A stretch of DNA of 14,645 bases from Rubrobacter sp. (GCA_016781635.1 JADDPY010000501.1:1-14645), one strand, 5' to 3'; positions 4,665 to 13,620 are shown, numbered from the stretch's first letter. Notes: generated by a model not told the origin, from the sequence alone. Program-made: numbers and translations.

Positions 4665-7649
4665 GTGATTCCGTATAGTAACCTCGTTCCTTTTCCGGGT
4701 GCTTCTTCGCATCACTTAGTCGGGCGGAAGCAGGAGCGGCGAGTGTTGAGCAACCATCTCGCTGATGCGCTAAACGGCCGGGGTAGATTAGTGATCATCG
4801 GCGGCGAAGCCGGCGCTGGCAAGACGGCACTGGCCGAGGCACTGTGTCGTGAAGCAGCATCACAAGGTGCCTTCGTGCTAGTCGGCCGCTGCTACGATCT
4901 GTCTTTTTCCCCACCTTATGGCCCTTGGGTGGAGCTGTTCGGCCAATATGAGCAACACAAAGGTCTTCCTCCCCCTCCTGCCGCGTTTGCTCAGCGCGGC
5001 GCCTTAGCCACGGTCGCCAGCCAACTGGCGCTTCTTGAAGAGGTACGGGATTTCTTTGCCTGCCTGACCGCGAGCCGCCCCTTGGTAATCCTCCTCGAGG
5101 ATCTGCATTGGGCGGACCCCGCGAGTCTCAACCTCCTTAGATTCCTTGCCCGTGAAACCCCCGCGCGGGCTCTGCTCGTGTTGGCAACAGTTAGGGAAGA
5201 CGAGCTCCGGCGCCGGCATCCGCTCTACCGACTCCTGCCCATGCTGGAGCGCGAGGCCGGCGCAGAGCGTCTTAACCTACCTCGCCTGCACACCGAAGAT
5301 TTGCGGGCACTCGTCGCTGCTTCGTACTATCTTCGGGAAGCCGATGTCGCACGCCTCGTGACCTATCTGCACGATATGACGGGAGGTAACGCTTTCTTCG
5401 CGACGCAGCTACTTCGGGCACTTGAGGAGCAAGCAGTGCTGCAGCCGTTGGAAGGTCGCTGGAACCTCGGAGATCTCGCGCACGTGGGGGTGCCATTGCC
5501 CCTACGCCAGGTGATCGATGCTCGCCTCCTCCGCTTGAAGGAGGAGGCACAGGAGCTTCTCGCGGCCACGGCGGTTATTGGACAAGAAGTTTCGTTCTCG
5601 TTGTGGGAGTCAGTTGTGGGCGGCGGTGAGGAAATGTTACTCAGGGTGCTAGAGGAAGCGACGAACGCGCGGCTCATTGAGCCGACACCGGATGGCATCG
5701 GCTTCCGATTCGTGCATGCGCTGATCCGCGAGGCGTTGTACGAGGGCATATTCCCTCTGCGGCGGCGCATCCTGCATCGGCAGATTGGTGAGGCACTCGC
5801 CGCGCTCCCGACTCCGAACCCTGACACAGTGGCTCACCACTTCCAACGTGCGGGGGATGAGCGCACAGCCGAGTGGCTGGTGAGGGCGGGGGAGCGCGCC
5901 GAGCGCGCCAGCGCGTTGTTGACAGCCGTGGAGCGTTACGAAGGCGCCCTCGCACAAATGGAGGAGCATGGCGGCCATCCTGGAGAGCACGCCTGGTTAC
6001 TGTTGAAACTCGGGATTCTGCGCCGCCTCGACGACTCCTGGAAAGCCGTCGCCTACATCGAAGCGGCGGTGCGGCTTGCGAACGAGGAAAACGATCTGGG
6101 GCTATCGGCCCGAGTGCTGCTCGGCCGGGGGCTGGTGCGCTGCTACGCCGGTGCGATCCGCGAGGGGCTCGCCCATCTCCAAGCGGGCGTGGACGCGGTC
6201 GAGGCGCTCTCGCCTGCCGAGAGCCCATCGCGGCGAGGCCGCGAGGAGACCATTGATAGTGTAGCCAACCGCGGTACGCTCATCGCCTGGTTGGCGCTCT
6301 CGGGCCGGCTCGCCGAGGCGTGCGCACGGGCCGAGGAATATCTTGCCCGGACCGCGGTGCCCGCAATCGGCCGCGAGGAGGCCGCGCGTACCGCCGGCGC
6401 ATGGTGGGGTCTGGCGCTCGCGCACGCCATGCAAGGGCGCGTCGAAAAAGCCCGGCGAGCCTACGCTGCGGCGCGTGCGGCGTACCAGATCCTCGATCAG
6501 CATCGGTTACTGTTTATCGCGCTGAGAGACGAGCTGGTGCACGTGGTGCTGCCGTACCAGGCTGACGATGCGGCACAGCGGGAGCGTTCGGCCACCGCAT
6601 TGGAGCGGACGGCCGCACGAGGAAGTGCCGTACGAGCGTTCGTCGACGCTATAGACAATGTCCGTTACCCACTCCTGCATTTGATGGCACTCGAGGGGAG
6701 GTGGCAGGACGTGCAACAAGTCGTAGCAGCGATGGGCGACTACGGCATCCCCATCCTCAGGCATGTGGTTGGCAGCGTCCTTGGGCCAATCGCACGGGCC
6801 CAGGGGAACTCGGATCTCGCCTGGCGGCTGGTGCGAGAGACGTGGCCCGACGGTCCCGCTACGGAGCTGGGCAGCGTCGAGATCTACCACACGCTGCCGC
6901 AGCAGCGACTCGCCGTCGAGCTCTCCTTGGACGAGGGCGACTTGGTTGCCGCTCGGGCCTGGCTGGAGGCCCACGAACGATGGCTAGATTGGTCGGGAGC
7001 TGTGCTCGGCATATCAGAGGGAAAAAGGCTCTGGGCACAGTACGAGTGGGCACAGAGGAACGCGCAGCGTGCCAGGCAGTACGCGGAACAGGCTTTGGAG
7101 TACGCCTCGAAGCCATGCCAGCCCCTGGCAAGGATGGCAGCGCTCCGGTTGCTCGCTGAACTAGATACAGCCACACGTCGGTACGACGCAGCCGAGGCAC
7201 ACCTCGAGGACGCCCTCGCACTCACGGACGCGTGCGCCACACCGTACGAGCGAGCACTCACACTGCTAGCACAAGTGGAACTGCGGCTTGCCATCGGCGA
7301 AGTGGCAGCCGTCCCAGGCTTGCTCGATGAGGCGTGCGCCATCTGCGATTCTCTTCACGCAGCGCCGGCGTTAGCGCGGGTGGACGCGCTCGCGGCCGAA
7401 CTTTCTACACGGCGTCGTACTACCAATACCTACCCGGCGAGGCTGACGGAGCGGGAGGTGGAGGTGCTTGGGCTGCTAGCCCGAGGACTCAGCAACAAGG
7501 AGATCGGTGTGCTCCTGCACCTGAGCCCCCGGACTGTGGGACGGCACGTGTCGAAAGCGTACCGGAAGGTCGGAGTGCATCGGCGGGCGGAGGCTACGGC
7601 CTTCGCCCTCAAGCACGGCCTCGCGAACGAGACGCAACGCGGGGAGTGA
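4665..7649 (+). CDS. Large ATP-binding LuxR-family regulator (LAL / MalT type)
   Basis: About 994 aa from GTG 4665, chosen because GGGGGTG lies just upstream and conserved sequence begins at once (LVGRKQERRVLSNHL). An AAA_16/STAND-type ATPase comes first: Walker A GGEAGAGKT with Lys53, and Walker B LVILLEDLHWADP near 139-151. A long alanine/leucine-rich helical middle of TPR-like repeats (about 370-900) fits ligand or partner sensing. A C-terminal LuxR HTH (927-986; LTEREVEVLGLLARGLSNKE, then SPRTVGRHVSKAYRK) binds DNA. LAL proteins are usually activators that need ATP and an inducer. The co-oriented CoA ligase, oxidoreductase and transporter are the obvious candidate targets. The frame is open back to 4257, overlapping EcsC, but that extension looks non-coding. 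Confidence 0.9.
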   Translation: MIPYSNLVPFPGASSHHLVGRKQERRVLSNHLADALNGRGRLVIIGGEAGAGKTALAEALCREAASQGAFVLVGRCYDLSFSPPYGPWVELFGQYEQHKGLPPPPAAFAQRGALATVASQLALLEEVRDFFACLTASRPLVILLEDLHWADPASLNLLRFLARETPARALLVLATVREDELRRRHPLYRLLPMLEREAGAERLNLPRLHTEDLRALVAASYYLREADVARLVTYLHDMTGGNAFFATQLLRALEEQAVLQPLEGRWNLGDLAHVGVPLPLRQVIDARLLRLKEEAQELLAATAVIGQEVSFSLWESVVGGGEEMLLRVLEEATNARLIEPTPDGIGFRFVHALIREALYEGIFPLRRRILHRQIGEALAALPTPNPDTVAHHFQRAGDERTAEWLVRAGERAERASALLTAVERYEGALAQMEEHGGHPGEHAWLLLKLGILRRLDDSWKAVAYIEAAVRLANEENDLGLSARVLLGRGLVRCYAGAIREGLAHLQAGVDAVEALSPAESPSRRGREETIDSVANRGTLIAWLALSGRLAEACARAEEYLARTAVPAIGREEAARTAGAWWGLALAHAMQGRVEKARRAYAAARAAYQILDQHRLLFIALRDELVHVVLPYQADDAAQRERSATALERTAARGSAVRAFVDAIDNVRYPLLHLMALEGRWQDVQQVVAAMGDYGIPILRHVVGSVLGPIARAQGNSDLAWRLVRETWPDGPATELGSVEIYHTLPQQRLAVELSLDEGDLVAARAWLEAHERWLDWSGAVLGISEGKRLWAQYEWAQRNAQRARQYAEQALEYASKPCQPLARMAALRLLAELDTATRRYDAAEAHLEDALALTDACATPYERALTLLAQVELRLAIGEVAAVPGLLDEACAICDSLHAAPALARVDALAAELSTRRRTTNTYPARLTEREVEVLGLLARGLSNKEIGVLLHLSPRTVGRHVSKAYRKVGVHRRAEATAFALKHGLANETQRGE

Positions 7650-7940
7650 CGAACGTGGGCACGCGCGAACCGGTACGGGTGGGATCGGTCCGCACCCCTA
7701 CGATCCGGTAGTTACAACCTGCGGGCCTCTTGTCGCACCGGGCCGTGCTCTTACCGCCCGGATGTGCTTGGGTAGTTTGACTCATCTTCTGTTAAGACAA
7801 TGAGGCCGCGCATCCGTGAAATTGGGTAGTTCTCGGGCCACAACTTGGGTCATTCGACCGAAGGCAACCCTTCCTCCCACGGCGTAGGGTGATCGAGGAA
7901 GGGGAACGCGAAGTGCTGAATAGGTGTAGGAGCTAACCTG
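7650..7940. promoter_or_regulatory. Intergenic control region before the CoA ligase
   Basis: About 290 bp without a gene. It holds the decamer TTGGGTAGTT twice (7768-7777, 7822-7831), a related TTGGGTCATT (7845-7854), and a hairpin with 9-bp arms CCCTTCCTC/GAGGAAGGG (7868-7876 and 7895-7903, 18-nt loop). AGGAG at 7928-7932 serves the ligase start. Repeated sites in front of the first catabolic gene and behind a LuxR-type activator suggest activator binding; this is inference. A TTGACT at 7777 lacks a partner -10. Confidence 0.4.
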
Positions 7941-9656
7941 ATGAGTGTTCGAGAAATCCTACGCGGATATCTACCGGAGTCGTCAACGTTGCCGGAGCAA
8001 ATATACGATCTCCCCGAACTACAGTACCCAACGAGACTCAATGCGGCGGAGGAACTCGTCGATGGAGCGATAGAGCGAGGCTTCGGGGAGCGGGTTGCTT
8101 TTTTCTTCCGCGACGAACTCATCACTTATGCTGAACTTCAGCAGCAGGTGAACCGTGTTGGCAATGCGTTCAAAGATCTCGGCGTACAGCCCGGCGACCG
8201 AGTGCTGCTGCGTTTGCCTGACCGTCCGGAGTTGGTGTATTGCGTACTTGCGCTCCAGAAGATCGGGGCAGTACCGGTGCCAACGTACACGCTTTCTCGT
8301 GCTCAAGACCTCATCTACCGCGAAAACGATACCGAAGCAAAGGTTGTCGTCGCTGACGCTGGCTTACTCGACGAAGTAGAGAAAGCGCGGCCCGGTTTCC
8401 GCTTCGCTAAACGGTTGGTGGCCGTACCGAGCAGCACGTGCCCGGGTTACTCAAGCTACGAGGAGTTGGTAGCGAGTGCCCCTTCGACACTTACAGCAGC
8501 GGGCACTGGCCGTGAGGATCTCGCACTCATCTTGTACACGTCCGGAAGCACTGGTGAGCCCAAGGGCTGCTGGCATACTCATGCCGATACGTTGGCTATC
8601 GCTGACAGCTACGCTCGCTATTGCGTACAAGCGACACCCGATGATGTTTTTGCAGGCCCGCCTCCCATCCCTTTCGCTTTGGGTTTCGGGTTCTTCTTGG
8701 TGTTCCCGTTGCGGTTCGGCGCTGCCGCCGTGCTCGCGGACCAGAAGACGCCAGAGGTAATGCTGAAGGCGATGGAGCGATACGGGGTAACGGTCTTCGC
8801 AGCGGTAGCTACTTATTATGGCATGCTTTTGGAGCAGCTGGTCTCCGAAGGCATCGAGCGTTTCGCGAGCGACCTACGCCTTCTCTTATGCGGGGGCGAA
8901 CCGCTGGCGGCACGTGTAGCTGGCGAATCCGAACGAGCCTTCGGGTTGCCGCTAATCCAGTTTCTGGGGACTACCGAGATGCTTCACAACATAGTTAGCT
9001 ACCGGGCTGATGAACCGCCCAGGTCTGGATCGTTCGGCCATGCGGTCCCCGGCTATCAGGTAGCGGTGCGGGATCCGGAAACGTTCGTGGAGGTGCCTCG
9101 GGGAGAGCCGGGATTGCTGACCGTGCGAGGGCCGACCGGGACCAAGTATTGGCGCAAGCCCGAACAGCAGCACAAGACGGTGCGCGAAGGCTGGAACATA
9201 GTCAAAGATATCGTGCGGATGGACGAGGATGGTTACCTCTATTACGTCGCTCGTAGCGACGAGATGATCGTGTCGGCCGGCTACAACATAGCGCCGGCCG
9301 ATGTCGAGAACGTGCTCCTTCGTCACCCGGCCGTACTCAAGGTGGCTTGCATCGGTGCCCCGGATCCAGAGGGGCGCCGATCAAGCGTGGTCAAAGCTTG
9401 CGTGGTGTTGCGCTCGGGACACGAGCCGTCGGACGCGCTTGTACAGGAGTTGCAGGAGTTCTTCAAGGCGAACGCCCCGCCGTTCATGTACCCGCGATTG
9501 GTGGAGTTCCTGCCCGAGCTACCCGAGACGCTTACCGGAAAAATCCGCCGTTCTGAGCTGCACGTGCGCGAGGCCGCAGCGCCAAGCAAGTCAGACAATG
9601 CCGTGGACGCAGGTGGATCCAAAAGTGACGGGGCCGCCAGAACATTGGGTAGCTAG
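7941..9656 (+). CDS. Benzoate/2-aminobenzoate-type CoA ligase (AMP-forming)
   Basis: 571 aa of the ANL adenylating superfamily. The ATP-binding P-loop YTSGSTGEPKG is at 199-209, GTTEMLHNIVS is the A5 motif, YNIAPADVENVLLRHPAV is in the hinge/C-domain region, and LTGKIRR carries the adenylation lysine, Lys534. The TEMLH motif and the ending (FMYPRLVEFLPELPETLTGK) resemble the benzoate-CoA and anthranilate-CoA ligase group more than acetate or long-chain enzymes. The reaction is acid + ATP + CoA to acyl-CoA + AMP + PPi in the cytoplasm. An extra polar tail of about 25 residues follows the catalytic domain. AGGAG lies 8 nt before the ATG. The oxidoreductase start is 19 bp past its stop, implying one operon. 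The exact substrate cannot be fixed. Confidence 0.88.
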   Translation: MSVREILRGYLPESSTLPEQIYDLPELQYPTRLNAAEELVDGAIERGFGERVAFFFRDELITYAELQQQVNRVGNAFKDLGVQPGDRVLLRLPDRPELVYCVLALQKIGAVPVPTYTLSRAQDLIYRENDTEAKVVVADAGLLDEVEKARPGFRFAKRLVAVPSSTCPGYSSYEELVASAPSTLTAAGTGREDLALILYTSGSTGEPKGCWHTHADTLAIADSYARYCVQATPDDVFAGPPPIPFALGFGFFLVFPLRFGAAAVLADQKTPEVMLKAMERYGVTVFAAVATYYGMLLEQLVSEGIERFASDLRLLLCGGEPLAARVAGESERAFGLPLIQFLGTTEMLHNIVSYRADEPPRSGSFGHAVPGYQVAVRDPETFVEVPRGEPGLLTVRGPTGTKYWRKPEQQHKTVREGWNIVKDIVRMDEDGYLYYVARSDEMIVSAGYNIAPADVENVLLRHPAVLKVACIGAPDPEGRRSSVVKACVVLRSGHEPSDALVQELQEFFKANAPPFMYPRLVEFLPELPETLTGKIRRSELHVREAAAPSKSDNAVDAGGSKSDGAARTLGS

Positions 9657-9675
9657 CGGTAAGAGAGGGGTCGTA

Positions 9676-10737
9676 ATGGCCTTTACTGATGAGCCAATGA
9701 TCGGTGTATCGATCAACAATCTAACCGGAATAACCGGTTTTGCATACGGTCTTCGGGAGATGCTGCAAGCCTCCCAAGAGGCAGAAGCGATGGGGTTCGA
9801 CGGGGTTTGGGTACACGATGCTCCGCTGGGGAGACGGACGGTAGCTTCTTATGACGGCGTGTCCATCCTCTCGGCGATTGCTAGCCGCACGAAGACACTT
9901 AGACTGTGTACGGGTATCCTCCAACCTCATCTTAGAAACCCGATCTCCCTCGCGCTCGAGTGGGCAACGCTGTTTACCCTCTCCGAAGGTCGGGCGGTGT
10001 TGGGCGTGGGGACCGGGGGCGGTAAACCCGCCCTGGTCAAACGGGAGTACGAGGCCATGGCCGCCCTGCGTCACGATACCGGTCTTGACCCTCAGGCCCT
10101 TTACGAGAAGCGCGGCAAGCTCTTCAGAGAGAACGTAGAAATTCTGCGTCGTCTATGGTCCGAAGACAAGTTCTCCTACAGCGGCGAGTTCTACCACTTC
10201 AACGAAGTAACGTTGGGAGAAGCGAGGCCTACCGAACCGCCACCGGTCCTCATGGCATCCGGCATCTACGTCCCGAAGGAGTACGGAGGTCCTGTTCACC
10301 ACCTCTGGAGTAAAGAGAATGCGGGCAAGTTCCTCCTGGGCCCCTACAAGCGCGTGGTCAACTTGAGCGACGGGTGGCTCGCCGTCCATGCCACGCCGCG
10401 CGAAATCGACGAGTCGTGGTCCAAAATCGAGGCCTACGCGCGAGAGAGAAACCCGAGTAAGAAGTACGCGAAAGCCTACAACTGCTTCGTGAACGTCGAC
10501 GACGATCCCCGAAAGGCGCGCGAGGCGGTGAAGGAGTACCTCAACAATTGGCACACGATGATCGGAGAGGACGTGGTCGATCGTTGGGCCGTCGCCGGAC
10601 CCCCGGAGGAGGTAGCGAGGCAGTTGCGCGAGTACATGAACCGCGGTGTAAAGATCTTCCAGCTAGTAGTGGCTTCTCCTGATCACCACGGTCAGATGAA
10701 GCTGATCGGCGAGAAGGTGCTGCCATTACTTAAATGA
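9676..10737 (+). CDS. LLM-class flavin- or F420-dependent oxidoreductase
   Basis: 353 aa from ATG 9676, preceded by AGAGAGGGG. The frame is open further upstream only as an overlap with the ligase. The luciferase-like TIM barrel is recognisable: MIGVSINNL at the first strand, ASQEAEAMGFDGVWVHDAP (residues about 32-50), ASRTKTLRLCTGIL, NPISLALEWATL, SEGRAVLGVGTGGGKP (103-118), and near the end VAGPPEEVARQLREYMNRGV. The GVGTGGGKP loop resembles F420-dependent, mer-like members, but the cofactor is not certain. It probably oxidises or reduces the acid activated by the ligase or a product of it. The last codons and stop lie in a 22-bp tandem duplication. Confidence 0.87.
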   Translation: MAFTDEPMIGVSINNLTGITGFAYGLREMLQASQEAEAMGFDGVWVHDAPLGRRTVASYDGVSILSAIASRTKTLRLCTGILQPHLRNPISLALEWATLFTLSEGRAVLGVGTGGGKPALVKREYEAMAALRHDTGLDPQALYEKRGKLFRENVEILRRLWSEDKFSYSGEFYHFNEVTLGEARPTEPPPVLMASGIYVPKEYGGPVHHLWSKENAGKFLLGPYKRVVNLSDGWLAVHATPREIDESWSKIEAYARERNPSKKYAKAYNCFVNVDDDPRKAREAVKEYLNNWHTMIGEDVVDRWAVAGPPEEVARQLREYMNRGVKIFQLVVASPDHHGQMKLIGEKVLPLLK

Positions 10738-10763
10738 CAAACTGCCATTACTTAAATGACAAA
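10720..10763 (+). repeat. 22-bp perfect tandem duplication at the end of the oxidoreductase gene
   Basis: Positions 10720-10741 and 10742-10763 are identical and adjacent. The unit contains the last codons (LPLLK) and TGA stop of the oxidoreductase, so the second copy is untranslated. Perfect identity suggests a recent slippage event. Confidence 0.9.
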
Positions 10764-10887
10764 GAGAGGGTCGTTAAAGGTAGGCAAGCACGCGAGCTTC
10801 GAGCCTTTTGGTAGCGGCCGGAAAGGAGTTGGACACACCAGGTTCGACCGGGAGTACTTCTGCGGGAAGACTATTCAAGAATCCGCG

Positions 10888-10903
10888 CGAGGCTGAAGCC
10901 TCG
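10888..10903. promoter_or_regulatory. Palindrome before the transporter gene
   Basis: CGAGGCT-GA-AGCCTCG has perfect 7-bp arms, 25 bp before the ATG at 10929. It is interleaved with an ATCCG/CGGAT dyad (10881-10885, 10902-10906). The two-base centre makes an RNA hairpin less likely than a protein site. Confidence 0.35.
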
Positions 10904-10928
10904 GATGGAGGGGTGATGGGAGAGGCAT

Positions 10929-12278
10929 ATGACCAACGGTAGCTCAAGAGCCACGGCGCCAGAGAGATCCATGACGAAGGTTGTCTTGATAAGCCTCGCG
11001 GGTTCGACCATCGAGTGGTACGACTTCTTCATCTACGGGGCGGCCGCGGCTCTCGTGTTCAACCAGCTTTTCTTCCCGTCCTTCGTACCACTCGCTGGCA
11101 CGCTGCTGGCTTTCAGCACCTTCGCGGTCGGCTTCTTGATTCGGCCGTTGGGAGCTGTGCTCTTCGGGCACTTCGGGGATAAGTTCGGGCGCAAGCCGGC
11201 GCTGGTTGCCGCCCTGTTGACGATGGGCGTAGCCACGACAGCCATAGGTCTTCTGCCAACCTACGAAACCGTAGGGGTGTTAGCGCCAATAATGCTCGTC
11301 GCTTTGCGCTTGATCCAAGGCCTCGCTCTCGGCGGTCAATGGGGCGGAGCCGTGCTTCTGGTTACCGAAAGCGCTCCGAGCAACAAGCGAGGCTTTTTCG
11401 GAAGCTTTGCCCAGATGGGTGTCCCAGCAGCGCTCATTCTGTCAAACCTCCTGTTCTTGGCCATCACGGTAGCGGTGCCTACAGAAGCGTTCGCGGCTTG
11501 GGGCTGGCGTATACCGTTTCTGTTGAGCGTTCTCCTCATCGGGGTAGGGCTGTACGCGCAGTCGCGTATCGATGACACTCCGGCCATGAGAAACGTGCAT
11601 CAGGCCCACGCAGAGGCCCGGTCGCCGGTGGAGGATCTGTTCCGCACGCACTCCAAAGCCATAGCGCTGGCCGCGGGAGCCACCATCGTCAACGGAGCAA
11701 GCTACTACATTCTTGCCGTCTACATGCTCTCTTACGGCACAGAAGTGCTGCAGCTGCCGCGGAGAACAGTCCTTACCGGGGTCTTGCTCTCCGCTGTCGC
11801 CTCCGGCGTCGCCATCTTGGCTTTCGCCGCACTCTCCGACAAGATTGGCAGACGGAAAGTGTTCTTGAGCGGGGCCGCGCTGATGGCACTCTGGGCCTTT
11901 CCGCTCTTCTGGCTAGTAGACACCGGGTCCGCGATCCTGATTGGTGTTGCCCTTATAATGGGCCAGATCTTCTTCAGCATGACCTACGGCCCGGCGCCAG
12001 CCTTGTTCTCCGAGATGTTCGGAACCCGGGTTCGCTATTCCGGGGTTTCCGTGGGTTACCAGATAGGCTCGGTTCTCGGAGGCGCATTCGCACCGATCAT
12101 CGCCACCTCTCTCTACGCCACATTCGGAACATCGGCCGCTGTTTCAGTGTACTTGGTTGTAGTAGCTATCGTCTCCTTTGCCTCCGTCCTCTTGGTGACG
12201 GAGACCTACCAAACCAACATCCATGATATGGAGGAGCAGAAACACGATCTCGAATCTTCTGCGGGAAGGCAAAGATAG
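10929..12278 (+). CDS. MFS transporter, metabolite:H+ symporter (MHS) family
   Basis: 449 aa with about 12 hydrophobic segments. The N-terminus SLAGSTIEWYDFFIYGAAAA is diagnostic of the MHS family (ProP, ShiA, KgtP and relatives). The MFS loop 2-3 motif GHFGDKFGRKP is at about 80-90, its counterpart LSDKIGRRKV near 303, and LIQGLALGGQWGGAVLLVTE lies in TM4-5. MHS proteins import organic acids or osmolytes with protons across the inner membrane. Placed 191 bp after the oxidoreductase, it most likely imports the acid that the ligase activates. The ATG follows GGGAGAGG. The gap holds the tandem repeat and a 16-bp palindrome, so it may have its own promoter. Substrate is unknown. Confidence 0.9.
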   Translation: MTNGSSRATAPERSMTKVVLISLAGSTIEWYDFFIYGAAAALVFNQLFFPSFVPLAGTLLAFSTFAVGFLIRPLGAVLFGHFGDKFGRKPALVAALLTMGVATTAIGLLPTYETVGVLAPIMLVALRLIQGLALGGQWGGAVLLVTESAPSNKRGFFGSFAQMGVPAALILSNLLFLAITVAVPTEAFAAWGWRIPFLLSVLLIGVGLYAQSRIDDTPAMRNVHQAHAEARSPVEDLFRTHSKAIALAAGATIVNGASYYILAVYMLSYGTEVLQLPRRTVLTGVLLSAVASGVAILAFAALSDKIGRRKVFLSGAALMALWAFPLFWLVDTGSAILIGVALIMGQIFFSMTYGPAPALFSEMFGTRVRYSGVSVGYQIGSVLGGAFAPIIATSLYATFGTSAAVSVYLVVVAIVSFASVLLVTETYQTNIHDMEEQKHDLESSAGRQR

Positions 12279-12290
12279 CAGAACAGTTAA

Positions 12291-12530
12291 GCTGAATCCA
12301 TCGTCGAGGAGACCGAGAACAAAGAGACACGGCAAGGGATGAGGGAGTTCGGGCTCGGGCGACTGGAGACGGTGAACGTCGAGGCGCTCCTAATCGCTGC
12401 TGGCCAGAACGTGAAGCGGCTGCTGGAGTTCGGGGCCCGAAATTGTGCAGGTGGCGCCCGTGCGCCTCCTTACGCTGCCATCACACGCTCTGGCAAGGCT
12501 TTTCTCGACAGGCTGGTACCTCGTAGCTGA
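12291..12530 (+). pseudogene. C-terminal relic of a DDE transposase (IS1182-like)
   Basis: The open frame begins just after a stop at 12288-12290, 12 bp past the transporter stop, and encodes about 79 residues. The stretch REFGLGRLETVNVEALLIAA followed by GQNVKRLLEFGA resembles the last helix of IS1182-type transposases (a gRGLxKVNxEaLLxAxxQNvKRLL pattern). No catalytic domain is present in the frame, so only the gene's 3' end survives. The family assignment is from memory of the motif and is moderate. Confidence 0.5.
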
Positions 12531-13290
12531 TCGGCAGGGCCGAAGCTGCGCCCGTCGATCAAGCCCTCGGCTAGAGCTCACCATGGACCTGGGCCGAGCG
12601 CGAGCACGGTGCAGTTGAACAAGAAGACCGCGAGGGCGACGAAGCGCAGCCCACCACGGTCTCCAGCTACCGTTTGCCCGCTCATCCCCTCCAAACGACC
12701 GCTGTATGAACACAGGCATTACATTAAGAATACCCCTGCAAAAGACCGTCACCGTCGTCGGGACCGTCGGAAGAGTGAGGGAGCTCATCGAGGAAGATCT
12801 CAGGCATCAATGCTGCTATGAAGAGAGCCAAAATAACGATTAGAGGCTGGAAGGATCGTGACGGTCCCGACGGTGGTGACGATCAATCACGCAGCTGTTC
12901 TAAGCGCATGTTCGCGCGTACTTTACGCACCGGGACCTTTGCTATCATGTGTTTATCGGCACCATCAGCTTACATCGCAAGTGCGTAGAACCGCGTTGCC
13001 GCACCCAAGAACAGGCTCGAAATACCGTCACTGGCTGTTCCCCAGAATGCTTTAAGATTCCAGTGTGTCTATCCTTGGAAGGTCGGGTTCGCGCCAGCCA
13101 TACTTTTCGCTGCCGGGGTTTATCAAGGTGGCAACGGCAGCGTCAAGTACCGATCGTCAATACCAGTGCGCCGGGGATCACGGTATCGGAGTCTAACCCG
13201 CCACCTCCATGGTTTACTTCCTCCCGCTCTCTACCGAGGTGTGTTGCAATCGTGCATTCCACTCCGCACAGGTACACGATCGTCCTGTCT
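12531..13290. other. Gene-poor stretch with repeat element B
   Basis: No frame here has both a plausible start and a recognisable protein. The only structure I can support is element B (12716-12914). Base composition falls toward 50-55% GC past 12900, and the region looks like decayed sequence. Confidence 0.5.
12716..12914. repeat. Dispersed inverted-repeat element, copy B
   Basis: The left end (12716-12768) shares CATYAAGAATAC, CTGCAAAAGACCGTCACC and ACCGTCGG with copy A. The right end (12852-12914) shares the GACGGT/GACGGT/GACGAT triplet at 12860, 12869 and 12878 and TGTTCTAA. It is about 24 bp longer than A, with an unrelated centre. Both sets of 6-mers keep the 9-bp period. It lies beside a transposase relic, but no link is shown. 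Confidence 0.65.
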
Positions 13291-13620
13291 CTAGTCTTTG
13301 CCACTCGGCAGCTTGCCGCTGCCTCTGAACCCGGCCGAGGCGCACTCGTGGGCCATGGTTTCGAAAACCTCTAGAGCTTCCTCGGCATCGGGACCCTCGG
13401 CGAAAACCTCAAGCTCATCACCTACGGCTGCCATGATCATTATCATCCGAAGTGGCGACAGGTTGACTGCAGGTCCGAGCTTGTGCTCCTTTCCGTTCTT
13501 GACCACGCGGATATCGGCGTCAAGGCCGGACCGTCTCATGCGTTTACTGATACAGCTGACCAGCCAGGCCGCCCACCGCTCATGCTTTACGATAATAGTT
13601 CGCTGCACTTCCTCGCTCAC
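13291..13620 (-). CDS. HPr-like phosphocarrier protein, divergent
   Basis: 109 aa from a GTG at 13620 with a strong GGAAGGAG site 4 nt upstream. The C-terminal half, VNLSPLRMIMIMAAVGDELE followed by VFAEGPDAEEALEVFETM, aligns with HPr (Ser46 region through the GDE loop and the final helix), and Ser55 is at the Ser46 position. VKHERWAAWLV aligns with the active site GLHARPAA-LV: the phosphoryl histidine is kept as His13 and the arginine as Arg15, but the glycine is lost and the usual proline is Trp16. The loop between active site and Ser55 is about 11 residues longer than in canonical HPr (85-90 aa). No Enzyme I or sugar permease is nearby, so a regulatory or DhaM/NPr-like role is possible. 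HPr fold likely; activity unproven. Confidence 0.72.
   Translation of the reverse strand: MSEEVQRTIIVKHERWAAWLVSCISKRMRRSGLDADIRVVKNGKEHKLGPAVNLSPLRMIMIMAAVGDELEVFAEGPDAEEALEVFETMAHECASAGFRGSGKLPSGKD

Noticed and set aside
7777..7806. Possible promoter TTGACT before the CoA ligase
   Set aside because: No acceptable -10 hexamer lies 16-18 bp downstream.
9301..9675. N-terminal extension of the LLM oxidoreductase
   Set aside because: It lies inside the CoA ligase coding sequence in another frame. Arg/Ser-rich translation is typical of a shadow frame, and ATG 9676 has a good ribosome site.
10838..10855. GGTTCGACC resembling a tRNA T-arm
   Set aside because: No acceptor or anticodon stem can be built around it.
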